A stretch of 64,000 nt of DNA from Amycolatopsis azurea DSM 43854 (GCF_001995215.1 NZ_MUXN01000005.1:62001-126000), one strand, 5' to 3'. Numbered from the stretch's first letter, positions 42,976-51,295 are shown. Numbers and translations: made by a program. Notes: generated by a model from the letters alone, not told the origin.

Positions 42976-43362
42976 CTATGGACTGACGTCGAGCCGGACT
43001 TCGTAATGGAGCGTCTTGTACTTCTTCAGCCGGTGGAAGAGCGGAACGAGGAATCCGTGCAGGAGCCGGTGTTTCCTGGCCAGGAGATCGGCCGCGTGCC
43101 GCGCCTCGTCACCGTCGAGCAGTCGGATACGCCCGGTCACGGGTTCCCCGGTCGGGACGCCGCGGAACGTCGACGGGGCGATTTCGACCCGGGGATCGTT
43201 CCGCATCCGCTTGGCCTTCCACGCCGCGTCATACGTGCGGATGTACGCGTGATCGCCTTCGACGGCGATGTTGATCGGCGTCCCGATGGGCGTCCCGTCC
43301 CGTTTGAAGGTCTTCAGCAGGATCGTCTTCTGGGTGGTGAACCTGGTGAGCTGTGTCGTCAT
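42976..43362 (-). CDS. PPOX-class (split-barrel) F420-dependent oxidoreductase-like protein
   Basis: This 128-aa protein has the FMN/F420-binding split-barrel pattern. KTILLKTFKRDGTPIGTPINIAVEGDHAYIRTY is the first beta meander, with AWKAKRMRNDPRVEIAPSTFRG in the cofactor phosphate-binding region. Actinobacteria use such proteins to reduce aromatic or enone compounds with F420H2. The substrate is unknown. It is adjacent to the MerR/SDR pair but transcribed separately. Confidence 0.85.
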   Translation of the reverse strand: MTTQLTRFTTQKTILLKTFKRDGTPIGTPINIAVEGDHAYIRTYDAAWKAKRMRNDPRVEIAPSTFRGVPTGEPVTGRIRLLDGDEARHAADLLARKHRLLHGFLVPLFHRLKKYKTLHYEVRLDVSP

Positions 43363-43398
43363 GTCCCTGGGACGAGACCGCCGCGTGAAACGTGACGA

Positions 43399-43791
43399 CT
43401 ACCGCCAGAGCGCGTCCGCCGTCCCCCGCGCGACATGCTCCTCGTAGACCTCGACCTTCCTGCTGATCACTTCCAGGCAGTCGGCCAGCTCGGCGATCCG
43501 GTCGCGGACGGTGTCCTGATGCGCCCGCAACAGCTCCAGGCGTTTCTCCTCGTTCCCCGGCCCCTGCCGGACGAGTTCGGCGAACTCGCGGATCGTGGCG
43601 AGCGGCATCCCGGACGCCCGGAACTTCGTGCAGTTCACCAGCCATTCGACGTCGTGCTCGGTGTACACGCGACGGCCGTTCGCGTCCCGTTTCACGGGCG
43701 CGGCGAGCAGTCCTTCCTTCTCGTAGAAGCGAAGCGCGTGCACGCTGAGGCCCGTCCGGTCGGTGACCTGACCGATCGCGAGTTCCGTCAC
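43399..43791 (-). CDS. MerR-family transcriptional regulator
   Basis: From the GTG at 43791 the 130-aa protein has a MerR winged helix (AIGQVTDRTGLSVHALRFYEKEGLL, then YTEHDVEWLVNCTKFRASGMPLATIREFAELV) and a dimerisation helix. There is no effector domain beyond the helix and no metal-binding Cys cluster, so it is of the compact SoxR-like or aldehyde/quinone-type group. It is divergent from the SDR gene and its operator lies in that promoter. The longer frame to 44313 is antisense to the SDR and is rejected. Confidence 0.92.
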   Translation of the reverse strand: MTELAIGQVTDRTGLSVHALRFYEKEGLLAAPVKRDANGRRVYTEHDVEWLVNCTKFRASGMPLATIREFAELVRQGPGNEEKRLELLRAHQDTVRDRIAELADCLEVISRKVEVYEEHVARGTADALWR

Positions 43792-43808
43792 GCGGACGAC
43801 CCTAGCTG

Positions 43809-43839
43809 TTGACCTAGAGGGCCCTCTAGCTCCTAGCGT
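43809..43839 (+). promoter_or_regulatory. MerR-type promoter with 19-bp spacer and internal palindrome
   Basis: TTGACC (43809-43814) and TAGCGT (43834-43839) are separated by 19 bp, the long spacer of MerR-controlled promoters. The spacer holds the perfect palindrome CTAGAGGGCCCTCTAG (43814-43829). The -10 box ends 7 nt before the SDR ATG, so the message is probably leaderless. Confidence 0.85.
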
Positions 43840-43846
43840 TCGCCGC

Positions 43847-44803
43847 ATGATCACCGCACAGCACAAGATCGGGTCCGGCTTCGACGCGCGCAGTACCGCC
43901 GCGGAAGTCCTGGCCGGGATCGACCTTTCGGGCAAGCTCGCCGTCGTCACCGGCGGATATTCGGGGCTGGGCCTGGAAACCACCCGAGCTCTGGCCGACG
44001 CGGGCGCGCACGTCGTCGTCCCCGCCCGCCGTCCGGCCGACGCGGAGGCCGCCCTCGCCGGGATCTCCGGCACCGAGGTCGGCGAACTCGACCTCGCCGA
44101 CCTGACGAGCGTCGAGACCTTCACCCGCCGGTTCCTCGCCACGGGACGCCCGGTCGATCTGCTGATCGCCGGCGCCGGGATCATGGCCGCGCCCGAACGG
44201 CGGGTCGGCCGCGGCTGGGAGTCGCATTTCGCGATCTGCCACCTCGGCCACCACGCCCTGGTCGGCCGTCTCTGGCCCGCGCTGACGGCGTCCGGCGGCG
44301 CCCGCGTCGTCACGGTGGCCTCCTCCGGTCACCATTCCTCACCGATGCGCTGGGACGACGTCCACTTCGAGCGCGGCTACGACCGGTGGCTCGCCTACGG
44401 CCAGGCCAAAACGGCGAACGTGCTGTTCGCGGTGCACCTCGACCGGCTCGGCGCCGAGCACGGGGTCCGCGCGTTCAGCCTGCATCCGGGCGCCATCCTC
44501 ACTCCCCTGCAACGGCATCTGCGGCAGGAGGAGATGGTCGAGCGCGGCTGGATCGACGAGCACGGGAACCAGGCCGACCCGGCTTTCAAGTCGCCGGAGC
44601 AGGGCGCGGCCACCCAGGTCTGGACGGCGACGTCACCGTCACTCGACGGCATGGGCGGGCTCTACTGCGAGGACTGCGACGTCGCCGAGATCGCCCACGA
44701 AGAGGGCGAATGGGTCGGCGTGCGCCCCTACGCGATCGACGCCGGTGAGGCCGCGCGGCTCTGGCAGTTGTCCGCCGACCTCACCGGTGTCTCCCCGCGC
44801 TAG
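43847..44803 (+). CDS. Short-chain dehydrogenase/reductase under MerR control
   Basis: This 318-aa classical/extended SDR has TGGYSGLG for nucleotide binding, AGAGIM in place of NNAG, a Ser in VASSGHHSS and the catalytic YGQAK. It resembles the retinol dehydrogenase/WWOX-like group of bacterial oxidoreductases. It is the evident target of the divergent MerR regulator. The inducing compound and substrate are unknown. Its 3' end overlaps the convergent hydrolase gene by 4 nt. Confidence 0.92.
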   Translation: MITAQHKIGSGFDARSTAAEVLAGIDLSGKLAVVTGGYSGLGLETTRALADAGAHVVVPARRPADAEAALAGISGTEVGELDLADLTSVETFTRRFLATGRPVDLLIAGAGIMAAPERRVGRGWESHFAICHLGHHALVGRLWPALTASGGARVVTVASSGHHSSPMRWDDVHFERGYDRWLAYGQAKTANVLFAVHLDRLGAEHGVRAFSLHPGAILTPLQRHLRQEEMVERGWIDEHGNQADPAFKSPEQGAATQVWTATSPSLDGMGGLYCEDCDVAEIAHEEGEWVGVRPYAIDAGEAARLWQLSADLTGVSPR

Positions 44804-45888
44804 TTCCAGAACTTGATCTCGGGGTTGGCCGCCACCGGCCCGTCGAGCAGCGGCTGACGTCCACCACGCAGGTGCTTGTCGAAGAAAGCCGAGACATAAG
44901 CCCTGGTCAGCTGCATGCCGCGCTCGCCGTCGAGCGCGCCGGGCTCCCTCAGGCCGAGCTGCTCGCCGAGGACGCCGACGTCGGTGAACGACGGATGCAC
45001 GGCCGCCGCGACGCTGATCCAGCGCTTCCAGCCGGTGAGGCTCGGCCAGTTGGCCGCCCACGTCGTGTCCGGGCCGGCCGGGGTGTACTCGCTTTCGCGG
45101 CCGAGCAGCAGGAACGGCCGGTCGATCCCGGACGCGGGGATCGGCGACCACAGCCTGCCGTCCAGGTCGGCGCCCGCCCGGATCCGCTGGTCCGCGACCA
45201 TCGCCGCCGGCGTGCTGTACCCGCCGATGGAATGCCCGGTCATCCCGATCCGGGTCCGGTCGATCAGCCGGGACCACGGCGAAGAAGCCCTGGTCAGCGT
45301 GTCGAGGACGAACGAGACGTCCGCGGCGCGCACCGGCGGGAGCAGCTTCGAGTCCGAACCGCACGCGACGCAGTCGGTGACGTGCCCGTCGGGGAAGCCG
45401 GTGCCGAATGCCTCGTAGTTGTGGCCGATCACCGCGACGACGAAACCCTTGCTGGCCAGGTCTTCCGCCAGCCCGGTGAGCGTGGTGCGCGGCTTGTTGA
45501 ACCCCGGTGACAGGACGACCAGCGCGCGTTTCCCCGGCAAGGGCGGGGTGTCGACGCGAGCGCTGGTCCGGGTCCCGGCGACCCGCGCGGGGTCGATGTC
45601 GGGAAGGCCCGATCCGGCCAGGAACATCTTGGCCTCGGCCAGGGTGAGGTAGGGCCGTTTCGGGCCGACCGGCAGCAGCGCCGGGTAGAACATCGACACC
45701 ATCAGCTCTCGCGGCCCGGTCGGCACCCAGGGGTCCTTGCGCGCCTGGTCGACCAGGTGCAGGTCGGTGGAGCCGACGGGATACGAGCCGGTCGGCGGCG
45801 GCAACGTCAGCCGCGGGACCGCCGAAGCCGGGCTCGCGAGGGACACCATGCCGACGAGGGCGGCCACTGCGACGACAAGCCTTCTCAT
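44800..45888 (-). CDS. Secreted alpha/beta hydrolase (PAF-acetylhydrolase/lipase-like)
   Basis: From the ATG at 45888 the 362-aa protein has a Sec signal (VVAVAALVGMVSLASPASA). The hydrolase motifs are VVLSPGFNK (oxyanion strand), GHNYEAFG, the nucleophile elbow GMTGHSIGGYS, and a late AAVHPSFTD that may carry the catalytic His. A CVAC pair may form a disulfide. The layout resembles bacterial PAF-AH-like esterases. The upstream in-frame extension to 46179 overlaps the divergent kinase and is rejected. Confidence 0.88.
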   Translation of the reverse strand: MRRLVVAVAALVGMVSLASPASAVPRLTLPPPTGSYPVGSTDLHLVDQARKDPWVPTGPRELMVSMFYPALLPVGPKRPYLTLAEAKMFLAGSGLPDIDPARVAGTRTSARVDTPPLPGKRALVVLSPGFNKPRTTLTGLAEDLASKGFVVAVIGHNYEAFGTGFPDGHVTDCVACGSDSKLLPPVRAADVSFVLDTLTRASSPWSRLIDRTRIGMTGHSIGGYSTPAAMVADQRIRAGADLDGRLWSPIPASGIDRPFLLLGRESEYTPAGPDTTWAANWPSLTGWKRWISVAAAVHPSFTDVGVLGEQLGLREPGALDGERGMQLTRAYVSAFFDKHLRGGRQPLLDGPVAANPEIKFWN

Positions 45889-46026
45889 GGGGATTCCGTT
45901 CTGTCGAGGATCTTCCGCTCCCCAGCCTGGGACCGTGCGGTGTATTCGCGCGTCTGCCGCAGGTCGTATCCCGATGTCTGCCGCGAGGCGGATCCGCTGC
46001 GTCCGTCGCGGGATTACGCTCGGCTG

Positions 46027-47229
46027 GTGCTGGCCAACCTCAGAAGTCACCCCAGGACCGTCGACCTCGGGCTGGTCGTACTCATCGGACTGTCCACTGT
46101 GGTCTCGGCCGATGATCCCGAGGGCGTCGAATGGTGGCTGACCTCCTTGGCGGCCTTGGCTTCCTTGCTGGTCCGGCATCGCAATCCCACGATCACGTTC
46201 GCGACCGGTTCGGCGGTCTCACTCCTCCATCTGGCCATGGGCAACGATCTGCGCCCGGTCGACGTCGTGGCGTTGATCGGTCTCTTCTCCGTCGCGGCCT
46301 GGGGATCGCGACGGCTTTCCCTGGCGCTGCTGGCGGCGGGACTGCTGGTCGCCGGAGCGTGGTCGTTCCACGCCTCCCAGGCGAATTCGCGAGAACCGGC
46401 CCCGCGGCCGCCGCGGATCATCATCATCGACCCGTTGGCGCCCTTCGACGTCGACACCGACCACAGGCAAGTACAGGATTGGGGCGGTTTCCCGGGCATC
46501 GGGCTGTCGCTCACGGTGGCGTGGCTGGCGGGACTGAACACACGGCAGCGCCGGATCCGCCTGGCGGTGCTGGAACAACGGGCCGCCGATCTCGAACGCG
46601 AGCGGGACACCCAGGCCGCGCTGGCCGTGGTCGCCGAACGCGGCCGGATCAGCCGCGAACTGCACGACGTCGTCGCGCACGCGCTTTCCGTGATGGTGTT
46701 GCAGGCCCAAGGCGCCCAAGCGGAACTGGAGAAGCGGCCCGAGCGGTCACGGGAGGCGATGGACGCCGTCGTCGGCACCGGGCGGACCGCGTTGAGCGAG
46801 ATCCGGCGGCTCCTCGGCGCGCTCGGAGGAGACGAGCCGGACTGGGAGCCTCAGCCCGGCGCGGAACGCCTGCCGCGGCTGGTCGCCGACGTCCGGTCCG
46901 CGGGCACGCCGGTCGACTTCCGGGTCGAAGGCGAGCCTCGGCCGCTTCCGTCCACAGTGGACTTGGCGGCCTACCGGATCGTGCAGGAGGCGCTGACGAA
47001 CGTGCTGAAACACGCCGGATCGGGCGCGTCGGTGACTATCGTGATGCGGTACGACCCGGGAACGCTGGTGATCGAGGTGTCCGACGACGGCGTCTCGGCG
47101 GAAGCACCGTCCGGCACCGGGCACGGCCTCGAAGGGATGCGGGAACGGGTGAACGTACTGGGCGGCACCTTCACGGCGGGATCGCGGCCGGAAAGCGGCT
47201 TCACCGTCCGCGCGACCCTGCCGTCATGA
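46027..47229 (+). CDS. NarL-type sensor histidine kinase 2
   Basis: From the GTG at 46027 the 400-aa protein has four or five transmembrane segments, one periplasmic loop rich in Pro/Ile/Asp, a HisKA_3 helix with ERGRISRELHDVVAHALSVMVLQ, and an ATPase domain with EALTNVLKHAG and GHGLEGMRERVNVLGG. TACGCT, 8 nt before the GTG, could be the -10 box of a leaderless message. It overlaps the response regulator gene by 4 nt. The stimulus is unknown. Confidence 0.92.
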   Translation: MLANLRSHPRTVDLGLVVLIGLSTVVSADDPEGVEWWLTSLAALASLLVRHRNPTITFATGSAVSLLHLAMGNDLRPVDVVALIGLFSVAAWGSRRLSLALLAAGLLVAGAWSFHASQANSREPAPRPPRIIIIDPLAPFDVDTDHRQVQDWGGFPGIGLSLTVAWLAGLNTRQRRIRLAVLEQRAADLERERDTQAALAVVAERGRISRELHDVVAHALSVMVLQAQGAQAELEKRPERSREAMDAVVGTGRTALSEIRRLLGALGGDEPDWEPQPGAERLPRLVADVRSAGTPVDFRVEGEPRPLPSTVDLAAYRIVQEALTNVLKHAGSGASVTIVMRYDPGTLVIEVSDDGVSAEAPSGTGHGLEGMRERVNVLGGTFTAGSRPESGFTVRATLPS

Positions 47230-47873
47230 CGATCCGGGTGGTCATCGCCGACGACCAGGCGCTCGTGCGCACCGGCCTGCGGATGATCCTGGACAACGCG
47301 GAAGACATCGACGTCGTCGGCGAGGCCGGTGACGGCGCGGAGGCCATCGGGCTGGTCGCGGACCTCGATCCCGACGTCGTGCTCATGGACATCCGGATGC
47401 CCGAGATGGACGGCGTCGAAGCCACCGCCGCGATCGCCGCGGCCCACCGCGCCCGCGTCCTGGTGCTGACCACCTTCGACCTGGACGAATACGTCTACGC
47501 CGCGCTCCAGGCGGGGGCCAGCGGCTTCCTGCTCAAGGACGCGCTGGCACCGGACCTGCTCTCCGGCGTCCGCGTGGTCGCCGCCGGTGAGGCGACGCTC
47601 GCGCCCACCGTCACCCGGCGGCTGCTCGACCGTGTCGTCACCGGCCTGCCCGCGCCCGCTCCGGACGAGAGGCTCGCCCTGCTCACCGGGCGTGAGAACG
47701 AGGTGCTGCACCAGCTGGCCCGCGGCCTGTCCAACGCCGAGATCGCCGAGAAGCTGTTCCTGTCGCCGGGAACGGTGAAGACCCACGTCGGCCGCATCCT
47801 CACGAAACTCGGCCTCCGCGACCGTGTTCAGGCCGTCGTCTTCGCCTACGAGTCCGGGCTGATCAGCCGGTGA
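47226..47873 (+). CDS. LuxR/NarL-family response regulator 2
   Basis: This 215-aa protein has a receiver (DDQ at 9-11, Asp in VVLMDIRMPEMDG, Thr in LVLTTFD, Lys in FLLKD) and a LuxR helix-turn-helix (LTGRENEVLHQLARGLSNAEIAEKLFLSPGTVKTHVGRILTKLGL). ATGA overlap couples it to the kinase. The 3' end overlaps the convergent acetyltransferase gene by 11 bp. Confidence 0.95.
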   Translation: MTIRVVIADDQALVRTGLRMILDNAEDIDVVGEAGDGAEAIGLVADLDPDVVLMDIRMPEMDGVEATAAIAAAHRARVLVLTTFDLDEYVYAALQAGASGFLLKDALAPDLLSGVRVVAAGEATLAPTVTRRLLDRVVTGLPAPAPDERLALLTGRENEVLHQLARGLSNAEIAEKLFLSPGTVKTHVGRILTKLGLRDRVQAVVFAYESGLISR

Positions 47874-48507
47874 CCGCGGCGGGCGCGCGCCAGTGCTTGC
47901 CGCGCCGGGGCCGCCGGTGCTGCCCGCGGCGCCCGAAGTCGCCGAGGCCGTCCGAAGGGCGTGCGGCGAACTCCTCCGCCGTGATGCCCATCCGCACCAG
48001 GTACTTGATCTCGCCGCGCACCACTTCGGTGTCGCGCAGCCTGCCTTCCTCGCGGAAGCCGAGGCCGGCGTGCAGGGAAAGCGACGCCAGGTTGCCGCCG
48101 TAGACGGTGACCTCGCATTTGCGGAAGCCGCGCTGCTCGAACATGTGCGCCAGGAGGACGGTGATCGCGTCCGTGGCGTAGCCGCAGCGCTGGTGCCGCG
48201 GGGCGATCCCGATGCCGTAACCGAAGTGACCGGTCACCGGGTCGGCGCCGATGGTGCAGACCGAACCGACCAGCATCCGGCCGCGGACCGTCTCGATGCC
48301 GAAGTGGATGTCGTCGCCCGCGGAACCCGAACGGTGCGAGGCCCAATGCCGGTGCCCGCCGCCGATCAGCGTCGACGCCTCGCGGGCCATATCGCGGTCG
48401 AAGCCCATCAGGACCCGCCGGTCCCGGAGACCGACCTCGCGCAACCGCACCTTCCGCCCGACCTGCTCGGGCTCCGGGGCGGAGCGGCTCACCGCGTCCG
48501 GCCGCAC
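47863..48507 (-). CDS. RimJ/RimL-like GNAT acetyltransferase
   Basis: This 214-aa protein has a GNAT domain (about 18-180) with GYGIGIAPRHQRCGYATDAITVLLAHMF as the acetyl-CoA motif and YGGNLASLSLHAGLGFREEGRLRD, the typical end of RimL-type enzymes. The C-terminal 30 residues are very basic (GRRGQHRRPRRGKHWR), unusual for the family and perhaps for nucleic-acid or ribosome contact. The start is GTG at 48507. The substrate is unknown. Confidence 0.88.
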   Translation of the reverse strand: MRPDAVSRSAPEPEQVGRKVRLREVGLRDRRVLMGFDRDMAREASTLIGGGHRHWASHRSGSAGDDIHFGIETVRGRMLVGSVCTIGADPVTGHFGYGIGIAPRHQRCGYATDAITVLLAHMFEQRGFRKCEVTVYGGNLASLSLHAGLGFREEGRLRDTEVVRGEIKYLVRMGITAEEFAARPSDGLGDFGRRGQHRRPRRGKHWRAPAAVTG

Positions 48508-48618
48508 GGCTGCTCACGAACGATCACAAGCATGCATCGACGATATCGGTAGTGGTGGGGCGCGTCGCCGTGGGCCCGAAATGAGCCCGGCCGACCTCCT
48601 CACGGGTGCCTTCCGGCT

Positions 48619-48711
48619 CTACCCCACGAGCGCGAGACCCACGAAGAGTCCCAGCATGAATCCCGCGAACATCAGCTTGGCGACGTACGAGAGCGTGAAC
48701 CAGACGCGCAT
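48619..48711 (-). CDS. 30-aa single-helix membrane protein
   Basis: A strong ribosome site, GGAGGAAGATC, precedes the ATG at 48711. The product is MRVWFTLSYVAKLMFAGFML followed by a Gly/Leu/Val-rich end: a short amphipathic N-terminus and one hydrophobic helix. It is too short for standard gene callers. Its promoter side faces the TTGAATCA repeats at 48734-48763. Function unknown; it could be a regulatory membrane peptide or type I toxin-like peptide. Confidence 0.5.
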   Translation of the reverse strand: MRVWFTLSYVAKLMFAGFMLGLFVGLALVG

Positions 48712-48733
48712 GATCTTCCTCCGGCCACCGGTA

Positions 48734-48763
48734 TTGAATCATTTTGAATCAAATTGAATCATC
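48734..48763. repeat. Three 10-bp phased TTGAATCA repeats
   Basis: TTGAATCATT, TTGAATCAAA and TTGAATCATC follow one another without gaps at 10-bp spacing, one helical turn. A fourth GAATCATT lies near 48910. They sit between the 30-aa membrane protein gene and the XRE regulator gene. The middle repeat with TACAGT at 48769 could also form a 19-bp-spaced promoter. No gene is evident in 48712-48958. Confidence 0.6.
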
Positions 48764-48958
48764 CGTGCTACAGTGTGTCAACGAGCACCAAGATCGCTGC
48801 GCCGACTGAGGCATACACGTACCCACGAGTAGTCCAATGGTGGTTGATCTTGGCCTCATGTCGAAGCTTGACACCGCCTGACGGGACTGCTGGAATGACT
48901 CGTAACGAATCATTCCGAGTCGCCCCGTCGCCTTACCGACGGGAGATTTCAGAGCGTC

Positions 48959-49840
48959 ATGGACTTCTCTGACGAGTTGGGCCCGGCGCCGACAGGACGA
49001 GAGCAGCTGGCGGCCGAGCTGCGGCGATTGCGGGATCTCGCCGGTGTTTCCGGCCGGGATCTGGCACAACGGGTTGGCATCAGCCAGTCCAAGGTGTCAC
49101 GCATCGAGGCGGGCGCCGTCGTCCCGTCGCTTCCGGAGGTCACGACGTGGGGAAAGGAGTTAGGCGTGCCTGTCGAGACCCAGAAGCGACTGACGGCCTT
49201 GACCGAGGCGGCCTACAACGAGGTGCACCCTTGGCATTCAGCACTCGAGCAGCCCGGCGTCCTCCAGGAAGGAGCCGAAGAACACGAGTCCGTGGCGACC
49301 CGGCTCCAGATCTTCCAGCCTTCCGTCGTGCCCGGACTGCTGCAGACCGCGGAGTACGCGCGCCGGGTGATCACCTTGTTCCACAGGCAATACGCCGACA
49401 ACGATCTCCGTGCGGAGGTCGCGAAGCGGGTGCACCGGCAGCTCGCACTCTACGACGAGGGCCGTCACTTCGAGTTCCTCATCACCGAGTCGGCCCTGCG
49501 CTGGCGGCCGGGTTCGACCACCTTGCTGCTGGCCCAGCTCGACCGCATCGCGTCACTCAGCACCTTGGGCAACGTGAGGATCGGGCTGATCCCCCTCCAC
49601 ACGACGGCCACCACGCTCACGACCCACGGCTTCGACATCTACGAAGGCGACGGCGGTGAACGTGACTCCTCTGTCCTCGTCGAGATGATCCACGGCGAGA
49701 TGAGAACGGGCGCGGCGAAACACGTGCAGATCTACCGCGCTCGCTGGAACCTTCTCCAGCAGATGGCGATTTTCGACGACGAGGCGCGGAAATTCCTGGA
49801 TTCCGTCGCCTCGAACCTTAGAACCGAAACTAATCACTAG
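48959..49840 (+). CDS. Scr1-type XRE regulator (helix-turn-helix plus DUF5753)
   Basis: This 293-aa protein has an N-terminal XRE domain (LRRLRDLAGVSGRDLAQRVGISQSKVSRIEAG) and a DUF5753 domain with IFQPSVVPGLLQTAEYARRV and ITESALRWRPG. Such regulators are abundant in actinomycetes, are normally encoded beside DUF397 proteins and influence development and antibiotic synthesis. A DUF397 gene lies 107 bp downstream in convergent orientation. The start has a plausible GGGAG site further upstream. Confidence 0.92.
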   Translation: MDFSDELGPAPTGREQLAAELRRLRDLAGVSGRDLAQRVGISQSKVSRIEAGAVVPSLPEVTTWGKELGVPVETQKRLTALTEAAYNEVHPWHSALEQPGVLQEGAEEHESVATRLQIFQPSVVPGLLQTAEYARRVITLFHRQYADNDLRAEVAKRVHRQLALYDEGRHFEFLITESALRWRPGSTTLLLAQLDRIASLSTLGNVRIGLIPLHTTATTLTTHGFDIYEGDGGERDSSVLVEMIHGEMRTGAAKHVQIYRARWNLLQQMAIFDDEARKFLDSVASNLRTETNH

Positions 49841-49906
49841 AATTCCAACCCGTTCTTTTCGAAAAACGAAACAGGCCTCACCGGGGAGGGAGAGGGAAAA
49901 GTGGCC

Positions 49907-49931
49907 GGGATGGCCCGGATCGGGCCATCCC
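49907..49931. terminator. Bidirectional terminator between XRE and DUF397 genes
   Basis: A 10-bp perfect stem, GGGATGGCCC with GGGCCATCCC (loop GGATC), lies in the gap between the convergent stops. The left flank GGGAAAA provides a T run for the minus strand. Confidence 0.75.
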
Positions 49932-49947
49932 GCCATCTCTTCCTGCG

Positions 49948-50163
49948 CTAGAGAATCTGGTCGAAGTCGCCGGCGAGCATTCCGTCGGCGAAGGCGACCC
50001 ACTCGGCGCGGGTGAAGAACACCAGCGGCCCTTCAGGATCGTTGGAGTTGCGGACACCGATGATCTCGGTCTTGGCCACCTCCACGCAGTTCCCTTCATT
50101 GGAACGGCTACTCTTCCGGAAAGTGGCGTTCGCGCGGATCCAATTCTCGATGTGGGCGTTCAT
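49948..50163 (-). CDS. DUF397 protein
   Basis: This 71-aa protein has the standard DUF397 motifs: FRKSSRSNEGNCVEVA, then IIGVRNSNDPEGPLVFFTRAEWVAFADGMLAGDFD. DUF397 proteins act as partners or antagonists of the Scr1-type XRE regulators. The 5' end faces the BTAD operon, so the DUF397 gene and the operon are divergent and share the 178-bp region that contains the CTGCA repeats. Confidence 0.95.
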   Translation of the reverse strand: MNAHIENWIRANATFRKSSRSNEGNCVEVAKTEIIGVRNSNDPEGPLVFFTRAEWVAFADGMLAGDFDQIL

Positions 50164-50226
50164 GACATCCTCCTGATTTCTCCGGCGACCCGTTGCCGCC
50201 GTACGAAGTCAGATTGGCCCGTGGAA

Positions 50227-50286
50227 CTGCACGAACAGCTGCATCACCTACTGCACATCCGGCTGCACGGACGGCTGGATATCCGA
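50227..50286. repeat. Five 12-bp-spaced CTGCA/CTGGA direct repeats upstream of the BTAD operon
   Basis: CTGCAC or CTGCAT begins at 50227, 50239, 50251 and 50263, followed by CTGGAT at 50275, each exactly 12 bp apart. The array sits 56-115 bp before the BTAD start, in the divergent promoter region. BTAD/SARP proteins typically bind direct repeats, usually at 11-bp spacing, so this is a candidate operator. The same bases could be read as (LHxx)n, but that frame overlaps the BTAD gene and is not a convincing gene. Confidence 0.55.
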
Positions 50287-50341
50287 CCCGATTCGATCCG
50301 CTCCCGCGATCGTTCGTGTCGACGGAAGCCGAAGGCGAGAG

Positions 50342-51295
50342 ATGACGAAAGAGCTCGAGATCCGGCAGGGAAACACCGTCATGTTCCACCTCTACGGGCA
50401 CGTGGAGGCGACCATCGACGGGGAGAGCTTTTCCCTGGGCGGGGAGCGGGAACGTGCCCTGGCGGCCAGACTGCTGCTGGCGAAAGGAAAGCCGGTGCCG
50501 CGAGACGTCCTGCTGGACTACTTGTGGGAGGAACTGCCGAAGTCCGGGGTGAACCTCTTCCACCGCGCGATGACGCTTCTTCGCCAGCAACTCACCCAGC
50601 TCGACATGGGCGAGGCCCTGGTCAATCGCGACGGTGTCTGCCAACTGAAGGTCCCGGCCGAAGCCGTGGACTCGCGGCAGCTCGAAAAACTGCTCAACGA
50701 AGCAAAACACATGGATCCGCGGACCGTCACCGGCCTGCTTCGCGAGCACCTCGTCCGCTGCGGCGGCGACCCCCTGTCCGGTCTGGGAAAGCACCGGCTG
50801 GACCCCCATCGACAGTCTCTGATGGAACTGCGCAGGAGGGCGGAACTGATGCTCTTTCGTATCGACACCCAGCTGGGCCGGGCCGAACACCACATCCCGG
50901 ATCTCATCCGGCTCTTCCAAGAGCAACCGGACGACATCCGGATCGCGAGTCTCACGATGTACGCCCTTCACACGATGGGACGGCAGCAGGACGCGCTGGA
51001 CACCTTCGACCAGTACCGGAAGAACCTGCAGGAGTCCGGTTTGGACGTACCTCAGCAGATGTGGGACCTGCACGCCAGAATTTTGCGTGACGACAGGGAT
51101 TTCGTGCCCGAGCCCAAGGAATTCCCTTTCACCGAAGGCGATCCCGAGGTCGACGAGAAGCCTGAGGCGACAGAGCGTCCTGAAGAGACCGAGCAGGCCC
51201 GGACCACCCCGGCGCCGCAGGTGGTCAACAACGTCAGCGGATCGATCACAGGCGAGTACGTCCTCTTCGGCGTCGACAACCGGAGGTCCCAGTGA
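50342..51295 (+). CDS. BTAD-domain (AfsR/SARP-type) protein with C-terminal signalling-like peptide
   Basis: This 317-aa protein has an N-terminal winged-helix-like segment (FHLYGHVEATIDGESFSLGGERERALAARLLLAKGKPVPRDVLLDYLWEE) and a bacterial transcriptional activation domain (about 100-255). An acidic, disordered linker (EFPFTEGDPEVDEKPEATERPEETEQ) follows, and a 24-residue tail containing VVNNVSGSITGEYVLFGVDN. It is the first gene of a four-protein operon. The tail resembles a peptide at the start of the next protein. Compared with true SARPs the DNA-binding helix is short (AMTLLRQQL), so it may serve as a signalling adaptor rather than an activator. Confidence 0.85.
   Translation: MTKELEIRQGNTVMFHLYGHVEATIDGESFSLGGERERALAARLLLAKGKPVPRDVLLDYLWEELPKSGVNLFHRAMTLLRQQLTQLDMGEALVNRDGVCQLKVPAEAVDSRQLEKLLNEAKHMDPRTVTGLLREHLVRCGGDPLSGLGKHRLDPHRQSLMELRRRAELMLFRIDTQLGRAEHHIPDLIRLFQEQPDDIRIASLTMYALHTMGRQQDALDTFDQYRKNLQESGLDVPQQMWDLHARILRDDRDFVPEPKEFPFTEGDPEVDEKPEATERPEETEQARTTPAPQVVNNVSGSITGEYVLFGVDNRRSQ

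Noticed and set aside
50227..50286. Coding reading of the 12-bp repeats as (LHxx)n
   Set aside because: The frame runs without a stop into the BTAD gene in another phase and has no ribosome site that fits, so a DNA-level repeat is favoured.
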